Below, in pieces: positions 35,445 through 46,029 of a DNA stretch of 64,000 bases (the first letter of the stretch is position 1; every line of letters starts with the position of its first letter). This DNA is from Azolla caroliniana (lineage: Eukaryota; Polypodiophyta), in assembly GCA_043228905.1 (NCBI GenBank), contig JBHGNT010000013.1:20708001-20772000 (forward strand), given 5' to 3'. The position numbers were made by a program, and so were the translations under genes. Under the pieces are notes generated by a model. That model had not been told where the DNA came from. It worked only from the letters and a program-made list of their open reading frames with translations, and ran no database searches.

Positions 35445-35816
35445 GTTGTGGAGGAACCATAAGTAAATCACTAATAAATGATCATAATTCTACTTCTAAT
35501 GTACATATAATAATAATAATTATCATAATAGATAACTAGTTAAGTGCATAATTGCAATCATTATAAATTAACTCTAGATGTATACAAAATAAAAAGAAAT
35601 GAATGTCACTTTGGGTGTAATTTGTATATAGTTGTGTAGGAACCATGAGTAAATAACTACTAAATAATCATAACCCTACTACAAGGCTCATACTCTTGCG
35701 CTCCTTATATATATATATATATATATATAATAATTATCACAATGGACACCTATTTAAGTACATAATTGCAATTCTATATATAAAGAAGCTAACTGTAGAT
35801 ATATACACATAAATAG
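35445..35816. repeat. Tandem duplication, period about 186 bp
   Basis: Copy 1 starts GTTGTGGAGGAACCATAAGT at 35445 and copy 2 starts GTTGTGTAGGAACCATGAGT at 35631. Both continue through TAAATRATCATAA, AATAATTATCA and TAAGT.CATAATTGCAAT. A (TA)n run lies at about 35707-35728. Confidence 0.75.
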
Positions 35817-35869
35817 GTTATCATCCACCCCGAAATAGTAACTCACCATACTCGCACCATTGCAATAAA

Positions 35870-37120
35870 CATTATTGGTACCATTGCACATTTTTAGGAG
35901 TAACTTTGAAATACTAACCCGGACCTTTTTTATCCATATAATAGACTCAATTTTACATGTATGTGTATATCCTCTTGCATCCTTGAGATATGTGGTTGCA
36001 TGGAAGATTGTTGTGCATCAAGTTGCAAACTTCTTGTATGAGCAGTCATGTCACGAATGACATTAACTTCCCTCTTACCTTTGAAACAAGCATTATTGTC
36101 TTCTAGATGGAAGGTTGATCTCTATCTAAACAAGCATAAAGTTAGAATCTTGATGAAGAATGTAGCATCCAAACTACAAAAAGTGGACATGTCATTTGGT
36201 GTATCTATTTTAAGCTATATAAAGCATTTATGCTTATCATTTTTTATGGTCAACATATATTTCTTCAACTTCCTCTTAGTAAATCATGTCACCCTTCTTG
36301 TCATATTCATTGCTTGGACCTTTCAACATTGTAGTTGCCCAAACCTTGAAACCATCGAGTATCATGCTCTCTAAGTTACAATTCCTCTATGTGAAATCCT
36401 CATTTTATGGGTATTTTTTGCAATTCCAAAACATTGTCCCACTGGAGTATCATGCTCTCTAAGTTACAATTCCTCTATGTGAAATCCTCATTTTATGGGT
36501 ATTTTTTGCAATTCCAAAACATTGTCCCACTGGAGTATCATGCTCTCTAAGTTACAATTCCTCTATGTGAAATCCTCATTTTATGGGTATTTTTTGCAAT
36601 TCCAAAACATTGTCCCACTGGAGTATCATACTCTCTAAGTTACAATTCCTCTATGTGAAATCCTCATTTTATGGGTATTTTTTGCAATTCCAAAACATTG
36701 TCCCACTGGCCTCTGTGCCTAATTGCTTAATTTTCCATCTTTGGGCACATCCTTAACTTAATTTTTTTCCCCCCCAAAATGCATTGTGTTGTGAAATGGC
36801 ATGGTGTTCACTCAGAAAGCATTGTGTATACTTGAGGCATGCTCAATAATTTTCGAGTATGATCTCCTCTTTGCTTCATTGATCATTATGCATATAATAG
36901 TCATTTCTTCAAAACAAGCTACACCTTGTTTTCCAACTCAGCATACCCCATAAATATTCCCATTTGACAAGCCATCATGCCTATTATAGAATTATTTGAT
37001 GACCTCTCCAAGGGATGCAGGTGTTTCCATACTCTCCTCTTTGATTCCACGAAAAATAATGTTAATGTTCTTTGATCTACATTCATATTATTTCGAATCT
37101 TAACATCTAAAGATTGCACA
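35870..37120 (-). pseudogene. LINE-A second copy: endonuclease region
   Basis: The nucleotide sequence runs parallel to 31500-32530. Shared blocks include GATATGTGG, AAGATTGTTGTGCATCAAG, AAACTTCTTGTA, CATTTGGTG and, near 37000, GGTGTTTCCA..CTCTCCTCTTTGATTCC (in LINE-A near 32468). It is more decayed than LINE-A. On the minus strand only fragments such as KRRVWKH are readable (37119-36919). Part of it has been amplified into the 88-bp array at 36358-36709. Confidence 0.7.
36358..36709. repeat. 88-bp tandem array, four near-identical copies
   Basis: Units start at 36361, 36449, 36537 and 36625 (ATCATGCTCTCTAAGTTACA) and end at GTCCCACTGG. Only a single G-to-A change is obvious in the fourth unit. 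The unit derives from the LINE-A endonuclease sequence (compare 32050-32110: CTCCTCTATGCCAAATCC, ATGGGTATCCATTGCAATTC). Confidence 0.95.
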
Positions 37121-37939
37121 TTCTTTCATTGGTTTATCAAATCCATAATAGGTAAGCTAGGCTTTATCACCTAGTAAAGTTCAACCCCTATTTCTAAAGG
37201 GACTCCATTCATGTTAGTGCCCCACTTTCATGATTCCATATTTCCCCATGTTTCTTCAAATATGGAGCGTTAAAACTCTTGTAGTATCAAAATGTGTGAC
37301 CACATGTTTCCTCTAATGATGGTCTTCTTCACAATATAAACTAGGGCCTTATGAGACAAAGAAACTCAATGGCCAACAAGTAGTATCAAGACTTCAATGA
37401 TACAATGATCATTCAAGAACTCATGATGTACCATTGTTTCTATTTGCATTCGCTAGAATCCAACATGAGGATGTTCTTCGGCATTTCCATCCTTTGCATT
37501 CATGGAGGAACTAGATGATGAAAATATATCTTCCACCCACTTGTAAAGCCCTTACAACTCTTGAGATAGAAAAAAAGCTACTTATGTATGTGACACACAT
37601 GTCACACACAATAACCTTAGCAATTTGGTGGTTATTAGCAAAAATAATGTAGTGAATCCCTCTCTATTGGGCTATGTGAAGGAAAACACATTAAAACGTT
37701 ATTGGGGGCCTTCAAAGCTTTGAGTTTCCGTGATATTGCTACCAACATAACACTAGTTTTTATGTTAATAAAGATGTGAATTACCTTATGGGCATGAAGT
37801 GCATAGTGTGATCAAGAAAGAGAAAAGGGGTTTTGTGAAGTGGTTGGATTCAGAGATTGAAATGATTATGGTTCACCCAAAACCGGAACCACAACCAACA
37901 TGTTATAGAACATCAACCATCAAAAGTTTGACGGTGATT
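37121..37939. other. Intergenic DNA, nothing recognised
   Basis: AT-rich sequence between the second LINE-A copy and the 44-bp array. Possibly further retroelement remnants, but none I can name. Confidence 0.5.
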
Positions 37940-38113
37940 AAGCCTCATTACCATAATGGAATATACATCAATGCTCTAGAATTAAGCTTTGTTACCACAA
38001 TTGAGTATACATAATCCTCTAAGATTAAGCCTCATTACCACAATTGAATATACATAAATGCTCTAGAATTAAGCCTCATTACCACAATTGAGTATACATA
38101 ATTCTCTAAGCTC
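37940..38113. repeat. 44-bp tandem array, four copies
   Basis: Units begin at 37940, 37984, 38027 and 38071 (AAGCCTCATTACCACAATTG and variants), with periods of 44, 43 and 44. The first and third units share ATGCTCTAGAATT; the second and fourth share CTCTAAG, pointing to a two-unit higher-order repeat. It lies about 140 bases beyond the kinase stop, in or near its 3' UTR. Confidence 0.9.
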
Positions 38114-38250
38114 AACAAAAAAGAATGTACACCAAGATGCCCAACCCAAGGAAACAACAAAAACAAAGACTTTCCAAAGTCATTGTGGGATGGGACAATG
38201 TCCCCGCCCTTGGACCCGGAAATTCAAGATTCTCGCGGGCAATCTCACCG

Positions 38251-40414
38251 TCAAAAGAACTCGAATTCCGGCGTTGCTGCCCTGCCACCATTCATAAAAT
38301 GTCCATTATCATAATCCATATCATCAACATCTTCATCACCACTGGTGTTGCCATTGTCATTGTCCGAATCTTCCTTCCACTTCGAATCTAGCCGATCCTC
38401 CTCCCCTAACTCATCCTCTAGCTGATCTCGATGGACTTGATCCGAACCTGCTGCCACCGCCGCCGAAAGAGTTAGGTTATGGCCATGGCCGCTCTCTTTC
38501 GCCATCACCGTCTCCGCCACTATGAAGGGGCTTGGGATCTCGGGGGGCGTGGCGCACCTGATGAGGGCCCAGTTCACCCCCCTAAAGAAGGAATGTTGCT
38601 TCACCTCCGTTGCCCCCTTCTCCGCCCCCATCCGCTTGCTGGGATCCTTCACCAAGAGTCCTCTTATCAGATCTTGGGCCTCCATGCTGGGTGTTGAATC
38701 CTCCTCCGCCTCACCCTCGTGTAGGGATCCCGATACCGATTGGACCGAGCCATTGGTATACCTATATTTGGCGGCTGCCGGGAACTTCAACAGCTGTGTC
38801 ACGACATTCGTGAGTGTGGCTTCGTTATCACTGCCCTTGAACGGTGTCCGGCTGTAGAGGAGCTCGTACAGGAAAATGCCGAGCGTCCACCAATCCACGG
38901 CCGCCCCGTGGCCTTGGCCTAAGATGATCTCGGGGGCCAGGTACTCGTGTGTCCCGACGAACGACATCGATCGGGCACCGGTCGGCTCCACGAGAAGCTC
39001 GGGCAGCGGCTCCGATGGCTCATTCCATCTCACATTATGGTTCCTGCCTCCTCCTTTCCGCGGCCGGGAGGACGGAAGTAGCCGTCGGATGGGTAGACAT
39101 GATGTGATCGGATGGATGCTACAATACGGCAGAGGAGGCATAGTGATGCACCCGAGGGGCTCCACGCAATATGAGGTAGCGGTAGACCGATTCGTGGAGC
39201 TACATAGACCTCCATTAGGTGTGGTGGCTGCCACCGCTGGCGATCCCCAGCCTTCTTGTTCTAGGTACCTGCTCGGATCGCCACTGCCACCACCACCATT
39301 GCCTCTATTCATCATATTTAGTGTCGGATTTACGGTGCACTTTAGCGAGAGATCGAAGTCGGAGAGCATGATATGGCCGTCTTCTCGCACCAGGACATTC
39401 TCCGGCTTCAGGTCTCTGTACACAACTCCCATCATGTGCAGATATTCCAGCGCCATCAACACCTCAGCTGCATAAAACCTAGAAAAAGGGCAGAACACAG
39501 CAAACAAAAGGTTGAGGTTGAGGATGAGGTATAGACAATTAACTGCATCCATTACAAGAGAACAGAAATGCTGTGCAAATTTGAGAAATCATAGGAAGCC
39601 AGAAGTGATTCCAACTGTGGGCAGGCATTTAGGTCTTAGAGGGTGGAATCATTTTTGAGGCTGAAATCTCTGAGCAAGAGCAGTACCTCACGGCGTCCTC
39701 TCGGAAACGTTTCCCGGGTTGGAGTTGCCTTAGGACATGGAGATCGCCGCCGGGGCAGAACTCCATGACAAGACACGAGTAGCGATGGTCATCGATATGG
39801 GCGTACAGCGTGGGCAGGAAGGGATGGTCGAGGGTCTCGAGGATCTCGCGCTCGGTCCTCGCCCGATGCAACTTGTTCCGCTTGCGGAGGGCATGCTTAT
39901 CCATGATTTTCATTGCAAAGTAGCAGGGGGGGGCAATGGTATTATGTCTGTCATAGCTGCTGCTGCTCCTCCTACTCCTGGAGGCACTACTGGTGCTTAC
40001 TATGCAACCATTGGAGGTCTTGCCCCCTCGTGCCCGTGCCCGTGCCCGTGCCCGCTCATGTCCGACAAGCTCGGTCAAATAGACATGGCCGATGTCGCCG
40101 CCACCGAGCCTCTGTAGGAATCGGAAGTGGTCGAGCCCAATGTAACCACAATCACTCTGACTAGGGCCTCCATCACTTCCCGTGGCGGTGGTAGTAGCCG
40201 CGGAGCGGATGGCTTCCCACGCTGCATCGTGAGCTTTGTGAGGTTTGTTGGTTATGAAGGATCTGGGCACAGCAGTACCAGATGAACCCCTGAATTCTGC
40301 AGCTTCAATGGAATCCCTAGATAGATCTACCATGTCATCGACCCCGCCATTGTCATCGGATCCATACTCGGCGGCATCCCCTGTTTCTTCTTCGGCGGCT
40401 GCAGCCGATGCCAT
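38251..40414 (-). CDS. AGCVIII protein kinase, D6PK-like
   Basis: Exon 1 is 40414-39687 and exon 2 is 39478-38251 (phase 2 junction, EDAVR/FYAAEV), giving 651 residues. The N-terminal [14 protein letters not shown] block is typical of D6PK kinases. Kinase features: GGGDIG loop (104-109), AMK lysine (169), YRDLKPEN with Asp265, DFD (283-285) in place of DFG as in plant AGC kinases, a large activation-segment insertion (about 290-410), and [12 protein letters not shown] (415-426). It ends in FEFF, a PDK1-docking FxxF motif. D6PKs phosphorylate PIN auxin exporters at the plasma membrane. It is longer than Arabidopsis D6PK: a 45-residue Arg/Ala- and Ser-rich insertion (about 119-163) precedes the catalytic lysine, and a highly acidic stretch precedes FEFF. 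Start at ATG 40414 ([10 protein letters not shown]) is preferred over an upstream in-frame Met at 40681 whose product is hydrophobic and Cys-rich. Confidence 0.93.
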
Positions 40415-40746
40415 TGTGGCAGGGGAGCCAGTGTGTGGATCTATGGATATGTCTGCGAGAAGGAAGGGAGGAGGCTTTATTGACAGTGAATTGCGAGAGA
40501 GAATCCAATGGGAGGGGTAGGCCGATGAAATAGAGGCTGAGCAGCCAGAATGGGTTGTGGTTGTGGTTATGTTTGGTGAAAGAGATATGTATCTGCAGAA
40601 ACACCTATTGAAATATGCAAAGATCTCCCAGCTTTTAATGGAACAAACTAACCGGTAAAATCTGAGTAAAGCCAGACACAAAATAATGGGGGATGATTAA
40701 AAAAGGGGGAAAAAGAGAAGGAAGGGACGGAACTCTCCTCTCTTGA

Positions 40747-40754
40747 GTATATAC
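40747..40754 (-). promoter_or_regulatory. Possible TATA element of the D6PK-like gene
   Basis: GTATATAC lies about 335 bases upstream of the chosen ATG on the minus strand, followed by a CTCTCCTC-rich leader. Position and motif only. Confidence 0.3.
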
Positions 40755-40759
40755 ATATT

Positions 40760-43700
40760 AATACCAATAAAACACAATTCAATATGTATGCCCAAAAAAA
40801 GAAGAAGAAGAAGAGCTAAGCACATGAATGAATAATGCTAGCAAAAAGCTTCACAATTCAATGCTAAACACTACATACTTATTGGCTGCCCACCCAATGA
40901 CACACACGAGACGGCAGACGGCGTGTCGGGTCATGTGTCGCCCCCCCCCCCATCACCTTCGGGTTTCGGGTATATAAAACTCACTTAAAAACCCGCACCC
41001 CGTGCCCTCGTAGAGCCGTATTCAACCTTCCTCTCGGTCACGGTCCGTGCCACACTGCAAAGTTGTCATCCCAGCTCGAAAACACCTTGTTCGCTAAGCT
41101 CTTAGTTTTGTATACTGTTCCATAAAAGCTCATGTTGTTCTATATAGGTCTATTTAAGATGTTGTGATTCTAACTCTCCATATAGGTAGGAGATTTAAAC
41201 ACGGTCCACATCACACCATTTGTTACTCGGGTTTAAAGAGCTGAGTTAAGGCTAGGAAAATGGCACCATACATGATCAGCTTAAGTTAAAGTGACTTGAA
41301 AACTCGATGCATTTAGATTTTGGAACTCCCCTCGCCTTCAAACCTTAAACGATGAGAATAGATATTTTCTAGCGCTATAAGGAAACCTTTTTCGTTGCCC
41401 CACACTATTTGCTTGCCTGAAATGCAATGATAAAAATGAGAGGAAACAATAATTGTGTGTCTATGTGAGGCAAAGAAAGAGAGTACATGTAGGTTTATGT
41501 TTGTATGCATGCGTGCTTGCGTGCACATTTGTGTGGCCATTCAATAAGTACAACAACACATATAAACATGGGATGTTTATTATGTATATGCATAACGCCA
41601 ACAAAACTATAGGGAACCCCTAGTTTAAGTTGTAATATCCTCTACTCTTTGAATTCCTTCGTAATGAATGTGGACAAGAGTGATTTCTGGATGTGCCCAA
41701 AGAACAAACAACATTGAAGTCTACATGTATTCATATATCTTCTTAATTGGAAGAGGAGAGAGTTTACAAGATTTTACATTGTCTTTTTATATCGTGATCG
41801 CTAAAGCTTGTACTAAATTAAGTCTCATAAGGTAACATGTTTTCATGGTTCTTTTTATTGAGAGGTGTAGGATTGCAAATTTCTACGTGTTCTTTTATAT
41901 AAAGCATGATCACAAAGGTAATCTCTTTTGGTCGTGCTTTTGATAATATTGGATACATTATTTATTACCCCCTCGGGTTGTTGTTTGTTGACTAAATAAG
42001 TCACTTCAAAAAAAGTCTTTTGTTGTCTTTTGATTGTTTTGAGGGAAGTTGTGATTGCATGGTCCAAATACCATTAACTTACAAAATAATTTCATACCTT
42101 GAAGTCATTTGCAACATTTGCATTTATCTTAGAGCAAATGGTTCTCATGTGTGATCTACAACATTAGTGGGTTTAAGTTGAATGTTATCCCCAAGAAAAG
42201 GCCCCATAACATTTGCTGTTATAGAATAAATGTTCATATTTTTAGATGTCATTCCTTTAATGAAAGTTGGTGTTGGGAGGTTTCATAGCATCTATTTCTA
42301 ATAGGACAAGACGAGTTACATTTTGATAAGTATTTGCAAGGTTTGTATCATTGAATGTCTACACCAAAACCCTGATCAGATGTTCCCTAGAAAGGATGGG
42401 GTCATTCATACATGATGGAGACTACACTTCCCTAATGAAAACATTAAACAGATAAGTGTTTTGGGGGTGATTGATAACAATTAGTATTTGAGTAGGTTCA
42501 ACAAGAGTACACTTTCATAAGTATATTTACATGATTATGACAAAACTTTATAAAAATTGTGGCACATATGGTTTTATGGAAATCGTCTAAATTTTGTCCT
42601 AAACTCAAGTCGCATCATTTTGTCATCATTTAGACCTACTTTGGTAGTTGTGTTGTTTCTTAAGTGCCCCTCGATATTAAAGTACGTCAAAAAACTTGAA
42701 GTTACTTTTGTCTTTTATTTATTTTGTTGACAGTTAGGTTAATTTAAATCATTTTATGAAGATATGTCTAGATGGTCATGGGCCATGGCATAAGCACAAT
42801 TCATGTTATGGAACCAATAAGTGTGTATCAGGAAGTTGTCAGATGCGAGTCAATGTGCATGTGATGATTGTAGGAATGTAGTCAAAAGTATTATTCACTT
42901 AGACATTAATTATTGAAAGGAGACAATGTGAACACACCGTGTGCAAACAATGTGTGGATTCACACTTGTGTGATGCATATGTCATATGTGGAAATGTCTT
43001 TTGAATGGATGGGGATACACAAGACCCAAGATCCAATCCTTAGGTGGAAATTGGTATCACCAAGAATCTTCTAGGCAAGCCTTTAGCAACCACAATTATT
43101 GTTCAAGGCAATCAAATGTATAATAGCTCGGCAACGTGGGTAGCCTCCCTTACCATTCAAAATAAAAGTCATCATCACATCATCTTTATCATGTGAATTC
43201 ATAGTGTTCACTATTGCAACAAATTGAGTTTATTGGGTAATAGGTTCTACTTAGTGAAGCAAGCTACAACATTATACGTCCATAGTGTAAGTTTGCACTT
43301 TGAGGCACTATACATTAATTTTTAACTCATGAGGACAATTTAATTGGTATCTAGGGGATTAAATTATAGTAAATGGGATGACGATGTTTGGAGTTATCTT
43401 GGCAAGGGTGATGTAATTTCTTGGAAATATGTTTTCTCTTTTAGGATGGGTACTATGCATTAATTTCCAGCTAGATAAAACAATACCAATTAAACCAAAA
43501 TAGTCATATCCATATCGATTGGTGTACCACTTTGTTGAAGTTTATACCAAGGGTCATTCAATCGGTCGATACTTTCTTACCTATAATTAGAATGGTATAG
43601 TATTTTGTGTCCTCGATAATAGAAATTGCTTTAACAATGTTCATTCACATCTCTTGCTATTATACTAACTAACCAATTAATTTTGACATTCTTTGTTAAT

Positions 43701-44219
43701 AGGTCTTCATCCTCCATGATTATACTTTCTTACCTATAATTAGAATGGTATAGTATTTTACGTCCTCGATAACATAAATTGCTTTAGCAATGTTCATTCA
43801 CACCTCTTGCTATTATACTAACTAACCAATTAATGTTGATATTCTTTGATAATAGTTCTTCATCGTCTATGATTAACGTAAATTTCTCTACTTGTGAAAC
43901 CATTTAGATGTGGATTTGGTTCTATTTTTAAGCTCTTTGTGAACTTCCATGCCCTTTCCACTAACTTAAAGCTTTTCTCCCACTCTCACTTTGCACCTCC
44001 AAATCACCATTTTTTTATTCATATTAAACTTTTACTCTTATGTTCTTCTAAGAATCACCACCTGGTTGATGTTTGGATATGTGGCACCAACTACCCTTTT
44101 GGTGGCAAGATGGGCGAGGTCGACTGTCAATCACCTTGGAACTGCTTATGCTAGGCTAACGCCTAAAGAAAACTCTTAGACAATATGCCTTCAAATGAGT
44201 GCTCGAAACACCCCACTTA
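40760..44219. other. Intergenic DNA with few recognisable features
   Basis: Long AT-rich stretch. A C-run with CACCCC-rich DNA lies at 40900-41050, upstream of the kinase. A 70-codon minus-strand frame at 42067-41855 faintly resembles the start of a Copia reverse transcriptase region (KTFFEVTYLVNKQ) but is too weak to call. A 153-bp duplication at 43570-43875 is listed separately. Confidence 0.4.
43570..43875. repeat. 153-bp tandem duplication, two copies
   Basis: Copy 1 is 43570-43722 and copy 2 is 43723-43875. Both start TACTTTCTTACCTATAATTA and end CTATGATTA or CCATGATTA, with about a dozen differences. Confidence 0.9.
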
Positions 44220-45478
44220 TTACAGTGCTTTTGAGCTGCAGGAGTTGGAATATTCTTAGACATGAGTAAGGTTGTGCCCAATTTCATGTTGTACTGAAAG
44301 AATGGAACTTTCTACAATGGATCCATCATAGGATTGAACCAGAACCATCCCCTAGGTCCCACATCAGCCTACTAACTGGTTGCCATGCATATAACCAGAG
44401 CATATGACAGTTGTGGATCGAGTAGCCATTTCTTACCAAATTTGGCAATCACCCTAATTGGCACAGTGAGCAGGTTCTGTAATAAATTATTTGAGGGTGT
44501 ATAAGGCTACAATTTATTGTCCTGTTGAATATGGAAATAAAAGATACATCCGTTTGCAGAAATTCCTTTAACATAAAGCATCATGTCATTCATAAGGCAT
44601 CCAAACCACATATGCTCTTGCATTGGTTGAAGTCGCGCGAAGGATTGTGAGAAAGCCGTTGAGATTTCCGTTGTCATTGTTTTTGCCCCATATACCGAGT
44701 GTAGCTGCTTAAGCCGACCCACTTCTGGCATCTGTTGAAATTGAATCCAAGATCTCACTGATGTTGTTGGACCATTCTCAAGTTTTCCCCAGGCGAGATG
44801 AGTCCTAAGGCCCAATACATTTCCAACAGAATCCTGATGAGAGAATTAGCTAATAGCGGTTGATTCATCCAACCATCCCACGTGTCAGGCATTTGTTTGT
44901 GTAAGAAAATCTTGATTGTATCCCCATGCTCTAACGATTCCTAGGAGAAATCTATTGGATGTCATATTTCGTCTCGATGTTTGTGCATCTGTCAAGAACA
45001 TCCATTTCAAAGAAGACGACTAGTTGCCTCCTGTCTTGGGAGATAATTGCATTAGCTGATTAAGCAACATACCCTTCTAGGCCACCGTCCTTGGCAACAA
45101 TCCTCTAACTACAAACATTGTGAGGAGAGCTCGCCTTCCCCCCCCAAGAGGAAGTTACGAATGAGGCTTTGAACTTTCATGGTTGCCGACCTAGAGAACA
45201 ACCAAACCGATGCAAATAAACCACGTTGAGGCCAACAACACCAAATTTGTGATCACAACCCGGCCTGCAAAGGATAGGTGCTGAGAGTCCCAATATACTA
45301 GCTTACACTTGATTGATAACAACAATGGAGATAACATCGCTTTAGATGGTAAATCTATACCAACAAGACAACCTAAGTAACGAATGGGCTCCCCATGATT
45401 AAGCCAATGGAATGCATGGCCTGGATACCACGGTGGACATGGTTCATCACTTAAACATGAAGACGTTACCACAGTCAA
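44220..45478 (-). pseudogene. LINE-C: 3' part of an L1-type LINE (broken)
   Basis: The frame 45478-45191 contains PIRYLGCLVGIDLP and SFAGRVVITNLVLLASTWF. These align with PVRYLGYQVGTNLP and SLAGRLVISNQVLLSSMWY in LINE-E (54-55 kb), the region following the RT domain. Further down, VQSLIRNFLLGG near 45160 matches the LIRNFFGG of LINE-E. The frame 44815-44507 (LAWGKLENGP, SWIQFQ) fits the C-terminal part. Stops and frameshifts throughout. Confidence 0.7.
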
Positions 45479-45905
45479 ACACTAACAATCGCGAAATACA
45501 ACCATGTTTTCTTGCACACAAGAAGGGTGTTTACAAATGCACACGCACAAAGCAAGGAGAAAAAGATCATCAGAAGCATGATGACATGTCATCTTACATA
45601 TGCGAAATCCTACAACCCTTCATCAACAACATCAACAAAACCATTTTCTTTGGTTGAGGTCCTCATTGATCCAACTTACCATTTCATACATGCGTGCCTA
45701 TTTTTGCGATAATATGGATTTTATCTTAGTAGAATCTAGGATACAAATCCCATATGTGTTCATAGGACAACAAAAAGACATTTTAGTGACCATTGATATG
45801 ATTGATAAGTTCTTGGCATAAAGGAGGTATCACATAAACGACCATATGTGTGCTACTCGAGTGCGACCATGGGGGTCTCGAACTAGGGAGGATGTGAATG
45901 AAGGT

Positions 45906-46026
45906 GGGACTTGAATGATCAAAGGACTCGAACATTGAGGGGATTCAAATGCTCAGAGGACTCAAACACTCAGATGACTCGAATGCTCTAAGGATTGGAA
46001 CGTACCAAGGGACTCGAATGAAGCTA
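45906..46026. repeat. 17-bp minisatellite, about seven degenerate units
   Basis: Units of the form AGGACTCGAATGCTCAG start at 45906, 45923, 45940, 45957, 45974 and 45991 with exact 17-base spacing; a 19-base unit and a partial unit follow. 17 is not a multiple of three, so it does not reflect protein coding. Confidence 0.85.
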
Positions 46027-46029
46027 AGG

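Noticed and set aside
36358-36709. CRISPR-like array
   Set aside because: The 88-bp units are direct head-to-tail copies without unique spacers, derive from a LINE and lie in a plant genome.
38479-40520. Long plus-strand open frames across the kinase locus (up to 199 codons)
   Set aside because: The minus strand encodes a complete D6PK-like kinase with all catalytic motifs; the plus-strand frames are GC-rich shadows.
41855-42067. Copia reverse transcriptase relic on the minus strand
   Set aside because: Only a faint resemblance over a short stretch (KTFFEVTYLVNKQ); no catalytic motif follows, so it is not called.
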